Counted from the stretch's first letter, positions 1 to 8,732 are shown. The stretch is DNA of 64,000 nucleotides from Tenacibaculum gallaicum (GCF_003387615.1 NZ_QUNS01000001.1:124001-188000), one strand, 5' to 3'. Numbers and translations: made by a program. Notes: generated by a model not told the origin, from the letters alone.

Positions 1-131
1 CCATTAAACAAGCTTCTAAATCAGTAAAAGGAATTAAATCCGCTTTTGTACAATCACAAAGTGTAGTTGTAAATGATGATGAAGTAACCGAATTTAGAGT
101 AAACCTAAAAGTAACTTTTGAAGTAAAATAA
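1..131 (+). CDS. Dodecin family protein, C-terminal part (5' end outside window)
   Basis: An open frame enters the window at base 3 and stops with TAA at 129-131. The 42 visible residues contain ASKSVKGIKSAFVQ and end TEFRVNLKVTFEVK, which matches the last helix and strand of dodecins, small (about 70 residue) flavin-binding proteins that form hollow dodecamers and buffer or store flavin. The fragment is too short to judge the flavin-stacking Trp, which would lie upstream of the window. A hairpin follows the stop, so the gene probably ends its transcription unit. Confidence 0.8.
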   Translation, partial: IKQASKSVKGIKSAFVQSQSVVVNDDEVTEFRVNLKVTFEVK

Positions 132-154
132 CCTTAATACATACTAACTACTAC

Positions 155-184
155 ATGCGGTTTTGATAACTATCTAAACCGCAT
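155..184 (+). terminator. Rho-independent terminator after the dodecin gene
   Basis: A 9-bp perfect stem (ATGCGGTTT / AAACCGCAT) with a 12-base loop, followed by a T-rich stretch. It lies 23 bases after the dodecin stop and 19 bases before the next start codon. Confidence 0.65.
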
Positions 185-203
185 ATTTTATCTTTATCTT
201 ATT

Positions 204-557
204 ATGAACATTACACAATATATTCTTTTATCAATAGTTGCTTTCATCCACTTATACATTCTAATATTAGAAATGCTATTATGGACCACCCAAAAAGGAA
301 TAAAAACTTTCGGTTTAAAATCTGAGAGTTTTGCTGAAGAAACAAAAGTATTAGCTGCCAACCAAGGTCTATATAATGGTTTCCTCGCTGCTGGCATAAT
401 TTGGTCTATTTTATCCCAAAAAACTGATGTTGCTATATTTTTTCTAATTTGTGTTTTTATTGCTGGTGCTTATGGTTCTTTTTCTACAAAAAAACCTCGT
501 ATTTTTGTCATTCAATCTATACCTGCCTTATTAGGGCTAGTTTGTCTTATGCTATAA
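204..557 (+). CDS. DUF1304 family small membrane protein
   Basis: 117 residues with four predicted hydrophobic segments. The N-terminal stretch HLYILILEMLLWTTQKGIKTF has the spacing of the DUF1304 signature (His-hydrophobic-Glu-Met/Phe-x-x-Trp followed by a Gly-x-x-x-Phe turn), and a second conserved patch NQGLYNGFLAAG follows. Members are bacterial inner-membrane proteins of unknown function. The gene precedes a mechanosensitive channel by 56 bases in the same direction and may be co-transcribed with it. The family assignment is from motif memory; no function can be inferred from the sequence. Confidence 0.8.
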   Translation: MNITQYILLSIVAFIHLYILILEMLLWTTQKGIKTFGLKSESFAEETKVLAANQGLYNGFLAAGIIWSILSQKTDVAIFFLICVFIAGAYGSFSTKKPRIFVIQSIPALLGLVCLML

Positions 558-613
558 AAACCAACTACTACTAACTAAAATCATTTATTAACAACTAAAA
601 TTTACCATAAGAA

Positions 614-1420
614 ATGGAAAAGTATTTAGAAAATTTTCAAGATTTAATAATCACCTACGCTCCAAAAGCGATTATGGCTATTATTATTTACATCGTAGGT
701 TCTTATATTATTAGCCTTCTACTTAGAGCTACCAAAAAAATAATGGTTAAAAGAGAAGTAGATGTTACACTACAAAAATTCCTAGTTAATTTACTGCATT
801 GGACATTAAAAATCCTTTTAATAATCACAGTAATAGCAAAACTAGGGGTTGAAACCACGTCATTTGCTGCTATCTTGGCCTCAGCTGGTTTAGCTGTTGG
901 TTTAGCTTTACAAGGTTCTTTGGGTAATTTTGCTGGAGGTGTTTTAATTATGCTTTTTAAACCTTTTAAAATTGGTGATTTGATAGAGGCTCAAGGAGAA
1001 ATTGGTGTTGTAAAAGAAATAGAAATTTTCACTACTAAACTTACAGGCTTATCTAATAAAGAAATAATTATACCTAATGGTTCTTTATCTAACGGGAATA
1101 TTGTTAATTACTCTACTGAAGGTACTCGTAGAGTAGATTTAACTTTTGGTGTTTCTTACGATGCAGATATTAAACAAACTAAAGAAATATTAATAGATGT
1201 TATTACCTCACACCCAAAAGTATTGAAAAATCCTGCTCCTACAGTAAATGTATCTGAATTGGCAGATAGTTCTGTGAATTTTGCTGTAAGACCTTGGTCT
1301 AAAACAGAAGATTACTGGTCTGTTTACTTCGACATAACTGAAAACACTAAAATTGCCTTAGATAACGCTGGAATTGAAATTCCTTACCCACACTCTGTAG
1401 AAATTCACAAAGAGGGTTAA
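614..1420 (+). CDS. Small-conductance mechanosensitive channel, MscS family
   Basis: 268 residues, the size of E. coli MscS. Two transmembrane helices (about residues 18-40 and 60-82) precede the pore-lining TM3 with its Gly/Ala packing motif (GLALQGSLGNFAGGVLIML, about residues 95-113). The beta domain starts at KPFKIGDLIEAQGEIGVVKE, and an alpha/beta C-terminal domain ends the protein. It should open under membrane tension to release osmolytes after hypo-osmotic shock, useful for a presumably marine bacterium. Its last four bases overlap the tail of the convergent tsaB gene. Confidence 0.93.
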   Translation: MEKYLENFQDLIITYAPKAIMAIIIYIVGSYIISLLLRATKKIMVKREVDVTLQKFLVNLLHWTLKILLIITVIAKLGVETTSFAAILASAGLAVGLALQGSLGNFAGGVLIMLFKPFKIGDLIEAQGEIGVVKEIEIFTTKLTGLSNKEIIIPNGSLSNGNIVNYSTEGTRRVDLTFGVSYDADIKQTKEILIDVITSHPKVLKNPAPTVNVSELADSSVNFAVRPWSKTEDYWSVYFDITENTKIALDNAGIEIPYPHSVEIHKEG

Positions 1421-2091
1421 CGTTTTTTTTCAGGCGTAACTACAAAATCTTTTAGATAGAAAGGTTCAAAATAAGCGACATCTTCGATGTCGTTTTTTTT
1501 ATACTTGTCAAAACTTAACTTTACCATTTCTTTTGCCGAAGGGAACTCTCCATCAATAAAAACTGCATTTTTATGCGTAATAACTCCCTTGCATTTTTCT
1601 CCCCCATCACCTAAGAAATATACTTTTCCTTTTGACAAATACTCTTGAAAAGAATTTTCGTCAATAATTTCAGCTTTTATATCTCTTATTTGTTCGTAAT
1701 TAGAATTGTACACACTTGCATATACTTCCATACGACGTGCATCAAGCATTGGTATAATAACTCCTTCTTTAATATTTACTTTATGCGCCAAAGATTGCAA
1801 CGTTTCAATAGATATTAAAGGTTTATCAAATGCAAAACACAATCCTTTTGCTGCTGAAACCCCAATACGTAATCCTGTGTAAGAACCTGGACCTTTACTT
1901 ACTGCTACAGCATCAATATCACTAAAAGAAAGCTTTGCTTCTTGCATTACCTGCTGAATAAACGGATGTAACTTTTCGGCATGTGAATAGTTGCCATCAT
2001 TTAATTCTTGTATTGCTAAGAGCTCTCCTTTTTCTGCTACGCTAACCGAGCAATTTTTAGTTGCCGTTTCTATATGTAAGATTGTTGCCAA
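1417..2091 (-). CDS. tsaB: tRNA threonylcarbamoyladenosine biosynthesis protein TsaB
   Basis: 224 residues of the ASKHA fold, typical for TsaB. The N-terminus MATILHIETATKNCSVSV and the motif KGPGSYTGLRIGVSAAKGL are characteristic; like other TsaB proteins it lacks the metal-binding histidines of TsaD. TsaB is the scaffold partner of TsaD and TsaE in making t6A37 on ANN-decoding tRNAs. The 3' end overlaps the convergent mscS gene by four bases, so neither gene has an independent terminator there. A TAnnTTTG-type box lies 20 bases upstream of the start. Confidence 0.95.
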   Translation of the reverse strand: MATILHIETATKNCSVSVAEKGELLAIQELNDGNYSHAEKLHPFIQQVMQEAKLSFSDIDAVAVSKGPGSYTGLRIGVSAAKGLCFAFDKPLISIETLQSLAHKVNIKEGVIIPMLDARRMEVYASVYNSNYEQIRDIKAEIIDENSFQEYLSKGKVYFLGDGGEKCKGVITHKNAVFIDGEFPSAKEMVKLSFDKYKKNDIEDVAYFEPFYLKDFVVTPEKKR

Positions 2092-2111
2092 ATCTGAAAT
2101 TTATTTTTTGA

Positions 2112-2119
2112 CAAAGATA
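2112..2119 (-). promoter_or_regulatory. Putative -7 box for tsaB
   Basis: On the minus strand this reads TATCTTTG, an exact match to the Bacteroidota -7 consensus TAnnTTTG, about 20 bases before the tsaB start. I do not see a clear TTG at the -33 position. Confidence 0.5.
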
Positions 2120-2189
2120 CATTATAAAGAAAAACCTCATTAGTAAAATTCTAACAAGGCTCTTCCAACAATAAATATATTTTTCTTAG

Positions 2190-3521
2190 TTAGTCAACGA
2201 TTGACTCTCCGTAGTAAAATTTCAATACTTTCGTTTTAAATACATAATCGTATTTAGCTCTAATCATTGCTCCTTCTGCATTTACTAATCGATTACGTAC
2301 TTGATCAAAATCGAATTGAGTCATTGATCCATAATCATAACTTACCTGAGCATTTTTAAATGCTTCTTTTTGAGCTTCTAATGATATCTGTGCCACTTCA
2401 TATGTCTTAGCTGCTGCTTTTGCATCTAAAAAAGCGCTTTCTATTTCTTGTTGTAGTTGTAGTTTTTGATTTTCAAGAGCAAGTTGAGAAACTTCTTTAT
2501 TTATAACAGATTTTTTTACTCTGTTTTTTGTTTGAAAACGATTAAAGATTGGGATATTAAGTGACAAGCCTAAATTATATCTAATTCTATCTTTTGTTTG
2601 TTTAAAAAAGTAGTCATTAGTTTGACCTGGGAATAGGTTATTAAACTGATGAAAGTAAGAGCTACTTGCACCTATTGAATAGGATAGGTTAGGTAGATAA
2701 GCCCCTTTTTCTAATTTTATATTTAAATCAGCATTACTTACATCCAACTTTGCTCTTTCTATATCTGGCCAAGCAGATAAAGCTTTCTCATATACAATGT
2801 TAGAGTTTTCATATAGCAATGCTGCCGAAGGAGTTCCCACTTCAATATCCGTTACATCAAAATCTTCTGATGAAATCTGTAACAACTGACTTAACCTTAA
2901 CAATGCTATACTTAATGTATTTTCTTGCAATACTACGTTTTGAACGTCATTTGCCGCTGTAGATTCAACATTTAATAAATCTCCTTTAGGAATTACTCCT
3001 CCTTCAAACTGAGCTCTTGCTCTTTCTATTTGTTTTTTACTAATCTCTGCTTGAACATTTGCTACCGACAAATTTTCTTTTGCAAACAATACATTTAAGT
3101 ATTCATTTACTACATTTAAAGAAATATCATTTTCGATTTTCGCTAAGTCCAACTCACTTCCTTTTACGCTTAGTTGCGCTTGCTTTTTTTGATTTAAGTT
3201 TCTAAACCCGTTAAAAATAGTTCCTCTAGTTGATAGACTAAATGAGGAATTAAAATTCTGAGTATTCTTTAAAACCCCAGTTTGGTCTGGTGATAAACCA
3301 GAACTAAAACCAGCACTAGAAGAAGCGTTTAAATCTGGCAAGAAGTTTCCTTTAGATATTTCAACATCTTTTTCAGCCAACTGAACACTTAAGCGATTTT
3401 GCTTAACTGTTATATTATTTTTTAAGGCATAATTCACACACTCTTTAAGTGTCCATTGTTTTTGTGAAAAAACAGCTATAGAAGTGAAAATAGCTGTAAA
3501 TAATGCAATTTTAGTTTTCAA
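2190..3521 (-). CDS. TolC family outer-membrane efflux protein
   Basis: 443 residues with a Sec signal peptide (KTKIALFTAIFTSIAVFSQ) followed by the start WTLKECVNYALKNNITVKQN, typical of TolC-like outer-membrane factors. Two long helical halves (about residues 45-220 and 235-430) with alternating Asn/Gln-rich coiled segments correspond to the duplicated OEP domain that forms the trimeric outer-membrane and periplasmic duct. No inner-membrane pump or adaptor gene is adjacent, so the partner is unknown. The 197 bases upstream are AT-rich and hold no box I can identify confidently. Confidence 0.9.
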   Translation of the reverse strand: MKTKIALFTAIFTSIAVFSQKQWTLKECVNYALKNNITVKQNRLSVQLAEKDVEISKGNFLPDLNASSSAGFSSGLSPDQTGVLKNTQNFNSSFSLSTRGTIFNGFRNLNQKKQAQLSVKGSELDLAKIENDISLNVVNEYLNVLFAKENLSVANVQAEISKKQIERARAQFEGGVIPKGDLLNVESTAANDVQNVVLQENTLSIALLRLSQLLQISSEDFDVTDIEVGTPSAALLYENSNIVYEKALSAWPDIERAKLDVSNADLNIKLEKGAYLPNLSYSIGASSSYFHQFNNLFPGQTNDYFFKQTKDRIRYNLGLSLNIPIFNRFQTKNRVKKSVINKEVSQLALENQKLQLQQEIESAFLDAKAAAKTYEVAQISLEAQKEAFKNAQVSYDYGSMTQFDFDQVRNRLVNAEGAMIRAKYDYVFKTKVLKFYYGESIVD

Positions 3522-3718
3522 AAGATCAATATTTTTTATTTAAACTCAGTTAGTTTATATTTCTAAAAGTAGAAATATATTGCTTTTCTATTAATTACAG
3601 AAAAACTAGCAAACAATTTTACACTCTAATGTATAAAAACGATAAATTATTTTTTACTGCGCTTATATGACGATTAAAACTGAGAAATGTTACAAAAAAT
3701 ATTTCTGATTTAAGAATA

Positions 3719-3931
3719 TTAGTTTTTAGCTTTCTTTTTATGGCGATAAATAAAGTAAAATAGTAATCCTACTAATATGTATGGAAACACCATTAAATAA
3801 GTAATTCCATTATTTACTCCTTCGGCAATAGTTTCGTTACCTCCTTCTATCACAGCCTTACACATTGCACATTGTGCAGAAGTATTAAAGGAAAAAACAA
3901 GGAACATTAAAAATATAATCTTTTTAAACAT
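3719..3931 (-). CDS. Small membrane protein at the end of the oxidase assembly block
   Basis: 70 residues: a signal-like segment (KKIIFLMFLVFSFNTSAQ), a short exported part with CAMCKAV, one further membrane helix and a Lys-rich tail. It overlaps the upstream DUF420 gene by 8 bases, so translation is probably coupled. The exported CxxC pair near the processed N-terminus suggests a redox or metal role near the Cu-delivery SCO protein, but this is inference; I do not recognise a named family. Confidence 0.7.
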   Translation of the reverse strand: MFKKIIFLMFLVFSFNTSAQCAMCKAVIEGGNETIAEGVNNGITYLMVFPYILVGLLFYFIYRHKKKAKN

Positions 3932-4448
3932 AATAAGGTGATATCATTAAATAAACAACTACTCCTGTAACCGCTACATATAACCACAAAGGAAATGTAA
4001 TTTTTGCAATTTTTTTATGTTCAGGAAAATTACCTAAGCGAGCTCTCATAAATGTAATTAGCACAAACGGTATAATTACTATTGATAACAATATATGAGT
4101 TATTAAAATGAAAAAATATACATATTTAACCATTCCCTCTCCTCCAAATTTAGTAGAGTCCGAAGTCATATGGTATGCTACGTACATCACTAAGAATAAT
4201 GCAGAACAAATTATTGCTGTAGTATTTAGCTGCTCATGCAGCTTTCTTTTTCCATTTTTAATAGCTACTACCGACGCCACCAGCAATACTGCTGTAAAAC
4301 CATTTATACTCGCATAAATAGGTGGCAAAAAAGACAACGGTTCTACGTTAGGTATTTTTACACCAAATAAAGCAGCCACTGCAATAGGAATTACAATAGA
4401 AACTATAGTAATTAGTTTTTTATATTTTTTCTCTTCTGTTGTACTCAT
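3924..4448 (-). CDS. DUF420 family membrane protein (cytochrome oxidase assembly-associated)
   Basis: 174 residues with five hydrophobic helices. The conserved patches HEQLNTTAIICSALFLVMYVAYH and THILLSIVIIPFVLITF contain the histidines typical of DUF420 (YozB/CtaM-like) proteins, which are required for caa3-type oxidase assembly in Firmicutes. The gene sits one base after the SCO gene stop and overlaps the small downstream gene, supporting one operon. The family function in Bacteroidota is inferred from context. Confidence 0.8.
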   Translation of the reverse strand: MSTTEEKKYKKLITIVSIVIPIAVAALFGVKIPNVEPLSFLPPIYASINGFTAVLLVASVVAIKNGKRKLHEQLNTTAIICSALFLVMYVAYHMTSDSTKFGGEGMVKYVYFFILITHILLSIVIIPFVLITFMRARLGNFPEHKKIAKITFPLWLYVAVTGVVVYLMISPYYV

Positions 4449-4449
4449 C

Positions 4450-5097
4450 TTACTCTTTAAGTAATAACTTAATGTCTTCTTTTAACTCACTAATTTGGTT
4501 TCCAAAATTATGCTCATCTAAAGCGCGGTAGTACATCACTGGATTCCCATGTTCATCATAACGTGAACGGATATAACCGTCTTTATCTACTAACGCAAAT
4601 AACCCAGAATGTTCAAACCCTCCATGGCTCGCTTCTCCTTTTCCAGCATACAACTTGAAGCCTTCATTTGATAAATCATATACAACATCTTCTGCTTTAC
4701 CTGTTAACAAATGCCAGTTTTTATGATTTATTCCATTATTCTTCGCGTATTCTTTTAATTGATGTGGGGTATCAATTTCTGGAGTGATTGAAAATGATGC
4801 TATACCGAAATTCGGGTTTCCCATAAATTCATTTTGAATTTCAACCATTTGTGCATTCATTAAAGGACAGATAGTTGGACAAGTAGCAAAAAAGAACTCA
4901 ACCACATATACTTTTCCTTCGTAGTCCTCATTAGTAATTGTTACACCTTCTTGATTGATAAATTCAAAATCTGGTACTTTATTGAATTTATGTAAATTGG
5001 CTGTTTGGAAGTGTGCTACAATTTTTGGAATTGCATAAATCCCAAAAAGCAATACTATTAATGAAATACCTATGTATGAATAATTTTGTTTCTTCAT
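4450..5097 (-). CDS. SCO family copper chaperone for cytochrome oxidase
   Basis: 215 residues: an N-terminal membrane anchor (SYIGISLIVLLFGIYAI) and a thioredoxin-like domain. The CxxxC copper site is present in FFFATCPTICPLM, and a candidate distal His lies in the HGGFEHSGLFALVDKDG region. SCO proteins deliver copper to the CuA site of oxidase subunit II or reduce its cysteines. It lies 11 bases after a cysteine-free paralogue and is followed directly by DUF420, matching an oxidase-maturation role. A second intact SCO gene lies at 59249-59926. Confidence 0.9.
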   Translation of the reverse strand: MKKQNYSYIGISLIVLLFGIYAIPKIVAHFQTANLHKFNKVPDFEFINQEGVTITNEDYEGKVYVVEFFFATCPTICPLMNAQMVEIQNEFMGNPNFGIASFSITPEIDTPHQLKEYAKNNGINHKNWHLLTGKAEDVVYDLSNEGFKLYAGKGEASHGGFEHSGLFALVDKDGYIRSRYDEHGNPVMYYRALDEHNFGNQISELKEDIKLLLKE

Positions 5098-5108
5098 GTG
5101 ACTCCTTC

Positions 5109-5756
5109 TTAAATTTCTCTATCCGCGTTATTCTTTTTTAATGCTAAACGATATTCTGCTAACACCACTTTAATATCGTCTTTCATTTTGTTGTTAAGTT
5201 CTGCTACAGATTTCATATTGTAACCAAACAACTTACCTCCTGCACTATCCTTATCATCTGTTCTTCCTCTTAAACCTCCATCTTTATCAATTATAAAAGC
5301 TTTTGATGAATGTAATTCTCCATCTAGTGATTGATTTGTTTTAAAACTATCATACAATACCTCTATTTCTGCATCATTAGCAAAAATAAAATTCCATTTT
5401 ATCATATTTGTGAAAGCTCCTATTTCTTTTTGAAGCTTTTCTACATCTTCTTTAGATTTTTCTGAAACAATGACAATTAACTGAAAGTCTTTAAAACCAT
5501 AAAATGGTTTGTATATTTTTTCATTAAGATTAAATAATTCTCCTTTAGCTTCATCAATATTACTCCCTAAAAAAGTAACTATTGATATTCTTTTATCAAA
5601 TTGATGCTTTTTACTAATTGAAGAAATATCAATTACATTTTCTGTAAGTACAGGTAACTTAGCAAAGTTATTAATTCCTAATGATAAAAATATATAAAAC
5701 AATAACGGCACAATAAATAGTGCAAACAATACTATGTTTCTTTTTGTTTTATCCAT
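5109..5756 (-). CDS. Cysteine-free SCO/thioredoxin-fold-like membrane-anchored protein
   Basis: 215 residues with the same length and architecture as the neighbouring SCO gene: one N-terminal helix (RNIVLFALFIVPLLFYIFL), a thioredoxin-like body and a late AFIIDKDGGLRGR strand matching the SCO 'LxDKxGxIR' region. The CxxxC copper site is absent and there is no cysteine in the body. It is therefore probably a non-catalytic paralogue, perhaps a partner of the adjacent SCO protein. The family call rests on architecture and the DKDG motif; confidence in function is low. Confidence 0.65.
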   Translation of the reverse strand: MDKTKRNIVLFALFIVPLLFYIFLSLGINNFAKLPVLTENVIDISSISKKHQFDKRISIVTFLGSNIDEAKGELFNLNEKIYKPFYGFKDFQLIVIVSEKSKEDVEKLQKEIGAFTNMIKWNFIFANDAEIEVLYDSFKTNQSLDGELHSSKAFIIDKDGGLRGRTDDKDSAGGKLFGYNMKSVAELNNKMKDDIKVVLAEYRLALKKNNADREI

Positions 5757-5779
5757 CTTACTATAAATTTAAGTATAAA

Positions 5780-5803
5780 AAAAGGTGGTTAACACCACCT
5801 TTT
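5780..5803 (-). terminator. Hairpin terminator after oxidase subunit IV
   Basis: A 10-bp stem (AAAAGGTGGT / ACCACCTTTT) with a TAAC loop; on the minus strand it is followed by a run of T. It separates the structural oxidase genes from the SCO/DUF420 genes, so those may be transcribed by read-through or from their own promoter. Confidence 0.7.
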
Positions 5804-5819
5804 ATTTTGTTTTATATGA

Positions 5820-6158
5820 TTACCATTTTACTAATGGTGCTAGTGTATCGTACAAGTAACCACCTTCTATTAATACTAACGTTACTAAATAACATATTAA
5901 GAAAACAGCTGTCCAAACAATTGCTCTTCTAAGCCATGGTTTTTCACCTTCTAAGTGCATAAAAGCCCAAGCAATATAATATGCTTTTACAATTGTTAAG
6001 ATAATAAATATCCAATTTAACCAACTAGTACCCCAACCGTGTAAGTGTAATCCTGCTGGTTTTACAATACCTAAAGCTACCTCTACTGTTGTTACTATTG
6101 TTAAGATTGCTAAAACAATCCAAATTCTTTTTGTATTTGATTCGTGTGCGTGACCCAT
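5820..6158 (-). CDS. Cytochrome c oxidase subunit IV (prokaryotic, caa3 type)
   Basis: 112 residues with three membrane helices. The N-terminal HAHESNTKRIWIVLAILTIVTTVEVALG and the WAFMHLEGEKPW motif are typical of prokaryotic COX4. It is a small accessory subunit that stabilises the oxidase. It starts 18 bases after the second subunit III gene, and the terminator at 5780-5803 follows it. Confidence 0.88.
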   Translation of the reverse strand: MGHAHESNTKRIWIVLAILTIVTTVEVALGIVKPAGLHLHGWGTSWLNWIFIILTIVKAYYIAWAFMHLEGEKPWLRRAIVWTAVFLICYLVTLVLIEGGYLYDTLAPLVKW

Positions 6159-6176
6159 TTTACTATTGTTTTTTGA

Positions 6177-7160
6177 TTATACTAAGTAGAAGAAGGTAAA
6201 TACAAATACCCAAACTAAATCTACAAAGTGCCAATATAAACCTACTTTTTCAACCATCTCATAATGCCCTCTACGTTCATACGTACCTAACACTACATTA
6301 AAAAAGATAATGATGTTAAGAACTATACCTGAAAATACGTGAAAACCATGGAAACCTGTAATAAAGAAAAAGAAATCGGCAAAAATTGGGTTACCATACT
6401 CGTTTACTTGTAAGTTGGCTCCTTCTACTACCATTTGAGCTTTTCCTAAATGAGCTAAACTCTCTTCTCTTGATAATATTATTTTTTGTTTGGTTTCAAG
6501 ATTAACTTTTTCAATTCTAATTAATAAAGATGGATCTGCTTTAAAAGCTTCCTGCACCTGAGCTACTGAATACTGAGAAATTGTTGCTTCTTTTTCAAAC
6601 CACAATCCATTTTCTCTTTGATGTTGAACTCTTTCGTCTTTTCTATCGTTATGAACAAAATCTGCTAAGGCAATTTGATGACCGTCTTTTACAAATTGTA
6701 AAATATGGTTATCTGTAGTCTTAACGGCTCCGTATGAACCATTAATAAAGTTTTTCCATTCCCAAGCTTGTGACCCAACGAAAATAATACCAAAAACGAT
6801 AGTAGCAAACATATACCAAGCTACTTTTTTCTTTTGCATTTTATGACCTGCATCTACCGCTAACACCATAGTTACCGACGATACAATTAAAATAAACGTC
6901 ATTAATGCTACGTAGTACATCGGTGCGTGTACGCCATGTAACCCTGGAAAGTGTGTAAATACCTCATCAGCAATAGGCCAAGAATCAATAAACTTAAAAC
7001 GTGTTAACCCGTACGCTGCTAAAAAGCCCGAAAAAGTTAATGCATCTGATACGATGAAAAACCACATCATCATTTTACCATAACTAGCGCCAAATGGTTT
7101 CACACCACCTCCGCCCCAGGTCTCTTTGTTGTCAGAATTTACAGCAATATTTGCTCCCAT
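6177..7160 (-). CDS. Cytochrome c oxidase subunit III, long form with soluble insertion
   Basis: 327 residues. The helices match COX3, with the conserved YGKMMMWFFIVSDALTFSG start and GFHGFHVFSGIVLN and HFVDLVWVFVFTFFYLV near the end. Between the fourth and fifth helices there is a polar insertion of about 110 residues (about 150-260, Lys/Glu/Gln-rich) that ordinary subunit III lacks. Together with the short subunit III gene immediately upstream it gives two COX3 paralogues in one operon. Subunits I and II are not in this window. The insertion's location in the complex is not visible from sequence. Confidence 0.9.
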   Translation of the reverse strand: MGANIAVNSDNKETWGGGGVKPFGASYGKMMMWFFIVSDALTFSGFLAAYGLTRFKFIDSWPIADEVFTHFPGLHGVHAPMYYVALMTFILIVSSVTMVLAVDAGHKMQKKKVAWYMFATIVFGIIFVGSQAWEWKNFINGSYGAVKTTDNHILQFVKDGHQIALADFVHNDRKDERVQHQRENGLWFEKEATISQYSVAQVQEAFKADPSLLIRIEKVNLETKQKIILSREESLAHLGKAQMVVEGANLQVNEYGNPIFADFFFFITGFHGFHVFSGIVLNIIIFFNVVLGTYERRGHYEMVEKVGLYWHFVDLVWVFVFTFFYLV

Positions 7161-7216
7161 AAATCTCTTATTGTTAATTTTTGTTAAATCAGTGCGCCAA
7201 AATTACGCATTTTTCA

Positions 7217-7801
7217 TCATCTAATAAAATAGAAAAAGAAAAATAGATAAATCCATAGTACATCAACGAAATGCCAAAAGATTGCACCGAGTTCAAACCC
7301 AAGCATATCGGTTGAAGAATACTTCTTTTTAAAATGATTATAAATAACAACTAAAAGCACTATTACACCTGCTAACAAGTGCAAAATATGCATAAATGTT
7401 ATCCCTATAATAAACGATGTAGACACCGTACTCTCAGGTCCTGTAAAATAAAGACCTACAGCCTTTAATTCATTAAACCCTACATATTGATACCATACAA
7501 AACCTAAACCTAGCACTAACGTAACTAACAACAAAGTAAATGAAGCTTGTATGTTATCTTTTTTTAATAGTTTTTGAGAAAAAAACAACGTAATACTACT
7601 TAATACTATTAGTACAGTACTAATATAAAACGCTTGTGGTAAATCGAACGTTACCCAATCTTCACGATTCATACTAACAACATAAGCACTTGTTAATCCT
7701 GCAAAAAACATCACCATACTAATCATGGAAATCCACAACATTGGTTTGGCCGATTTACGCTTGGCTACTTTTAATTCTTCTTGTAACGTTTGTTCACTCA
7801 T
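7217..7801 (-). CDS. Cytochrome c oxidase subunit III, short form
   Basis: 194 residues and five membrane helices, the usual size for a caa3-type subunit III. Diagnostic motifs are AKPMLWISMISMVMFFAGLTSAY, TFMHILHLLAGVIVLL and ELGAIFWHFVDVLWIYLFFFFY. Its start overlaps the last base of ctaB, so the two are translationally coupled. It likely forms the subunit III part of the aa3/caa3 oxidase with subunits I and II encoded elsewhere. Confidence 0.92.
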   Translation of the reverse strand: MSEQTLQEELKVAKRKSAKPMLWISMISMVMFFAGLTSAYVVSMNREDWVTFDLPQAFYISTVLIVLSSITLFFSQKLLKKDNIQASFTLLLVTLVLGLGFVWYQYVGFNELKAVGLYFTGPESTVSTSFIIGITFMHILHLLAGVIVLLVVIYNHFKKKYSSTDMLGFELGAIFWHFVDVLWIYLFFFFYFIR

Positions 7802-8703
7802 TAGTGTAAAAATTTATCTACCACATATATAATGGGTACTATCGTAATATAAAAAACACTTGCCAGCATTAACTTTCTTGCATCAGTGTTCTTTTCCGTT
7901 TTATATAATTGAACTGCATAATAAAGCATGAGTAACCCTAACAATAAAATAACAACCGCTGTTAATGGATATATATAGAAGTTACCTGTTACTTTTAATA
8001 CGGGTGCAATCGACATTAAAATCATAATACATGTATAAAAGATAATCTGAACAACTGCTCCTTTATCTTTCTTATCCATAGGAAGCATGTGTAACCCTGC
8101 CTTATTATATTCTTCAAATTGTAACCAACCAATTGCCCAAAAATGTGGAAACTGCCAAAAAAACTGAATCATAAATAAAAATCCAGCTTCAATACCAAAC
8201 TTACCTGTTGCAGCTACCCACCCTAACATAAAAGGAATAGCTCCTGGAATGGCTCCAACAAAAACGGCTAAAGGCGTTACTGCTTTTAACGGTGTATAAG
8301 CACTCGTATATAAGAATATAGAAATAGCTCCAAACAAAGCACATTTTGGATTGATAGCATATAAAATAGCAATACCAGCAATTGTAAATAACGTTGCTAT
8401 AATCAAAGCTGTCGTTGTTGACATTCTTCCTGAAGGTAACGGACGGTTTTTGGTACGTTGCATTACTGCATCGATATCCTTTTCTATTACTTGATTAAAC
8501 GCATTTGATGCTCCAACCATTAAGTAACCTCCTAAAGCTAATAAAACAATTGTAGTATAGTTAATCGATTCTGCCCCTAATAAATATCCTGTAATAGAGG
8601 TAAAAACCACACTAATTGACAACCCAACTTTCGTTAACTGTTTAAAGTCCTTAACTATTGATTTTATGGAAGTTTTAGTATGTACAGTTGAAACAGAATC
8701 CAC
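7801..8703 (-). CDS. ctaB: Protoheme IX farnesyltransferase (heme o synthase)
   Basis: A UbiA-fold prenyltransferase with about nine membrane helices; it transfers a farnesyl group to heme b, giving heme o for oxidase. The first Asp-rich motif is seen in NAFNQVIEKDIDAVMQRTKNRPLPSG and a second conserved patch in FPHFWAIGW. I choose the GTG at 8703 (300 residues, starting VDSVSTVHTKTS), the usual length. The frame stays open to an ATG at 8856, but that extension is Phe/Asn-rich, unlike family members, runs through the divergent tRNA promoter, and lies upstream of a good minus-strand -7 box at 8725-8732. It heads the oxidase block. Confidence 0.9.
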   Translation of the reverse strand: MDSVSTVHTKTSIKSIVKDFKQLTKVGLSISVVFTSITGYLLGAESINYTTIVLLALGGYLMVGASNAFNQVIEKDIDAVMQRTKNRPLPSGRMSTTTALIIATLFTIAGIAILYAINPKCALFGAISIFLYTSAYTPLKAVTPLAVFVGAIPGAIPFMLGWVAATGKFGIEAGFLFMIQFFWQFPHFWAIGWLQFEEYNKAGLHMLPMDKKDKGAVVQIIFYTCIMILMSIAPVLKVTGNFYIYPLTAVVILLLGLLMLYYAVQLYKTEKNTDARKLMLASVFYITIVPIIYVVDKFLH

Positions 8704-8724
8704 TTCTAATTTTAAAAATTTCTG

Positions 8725-8732
8725 CAAAGATA
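8725..8732 (-). promoter_or_regulatory. Putative -7 box for the ctaB-oxidase operon
   Basis: Minus-strand TATCTTTG matches TAnnTTTG exactly and lies 21 bases before the GTG chosen as ctaB start, giving a short leader. The -33 TTG is not obvious. Confidence 0.5.
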
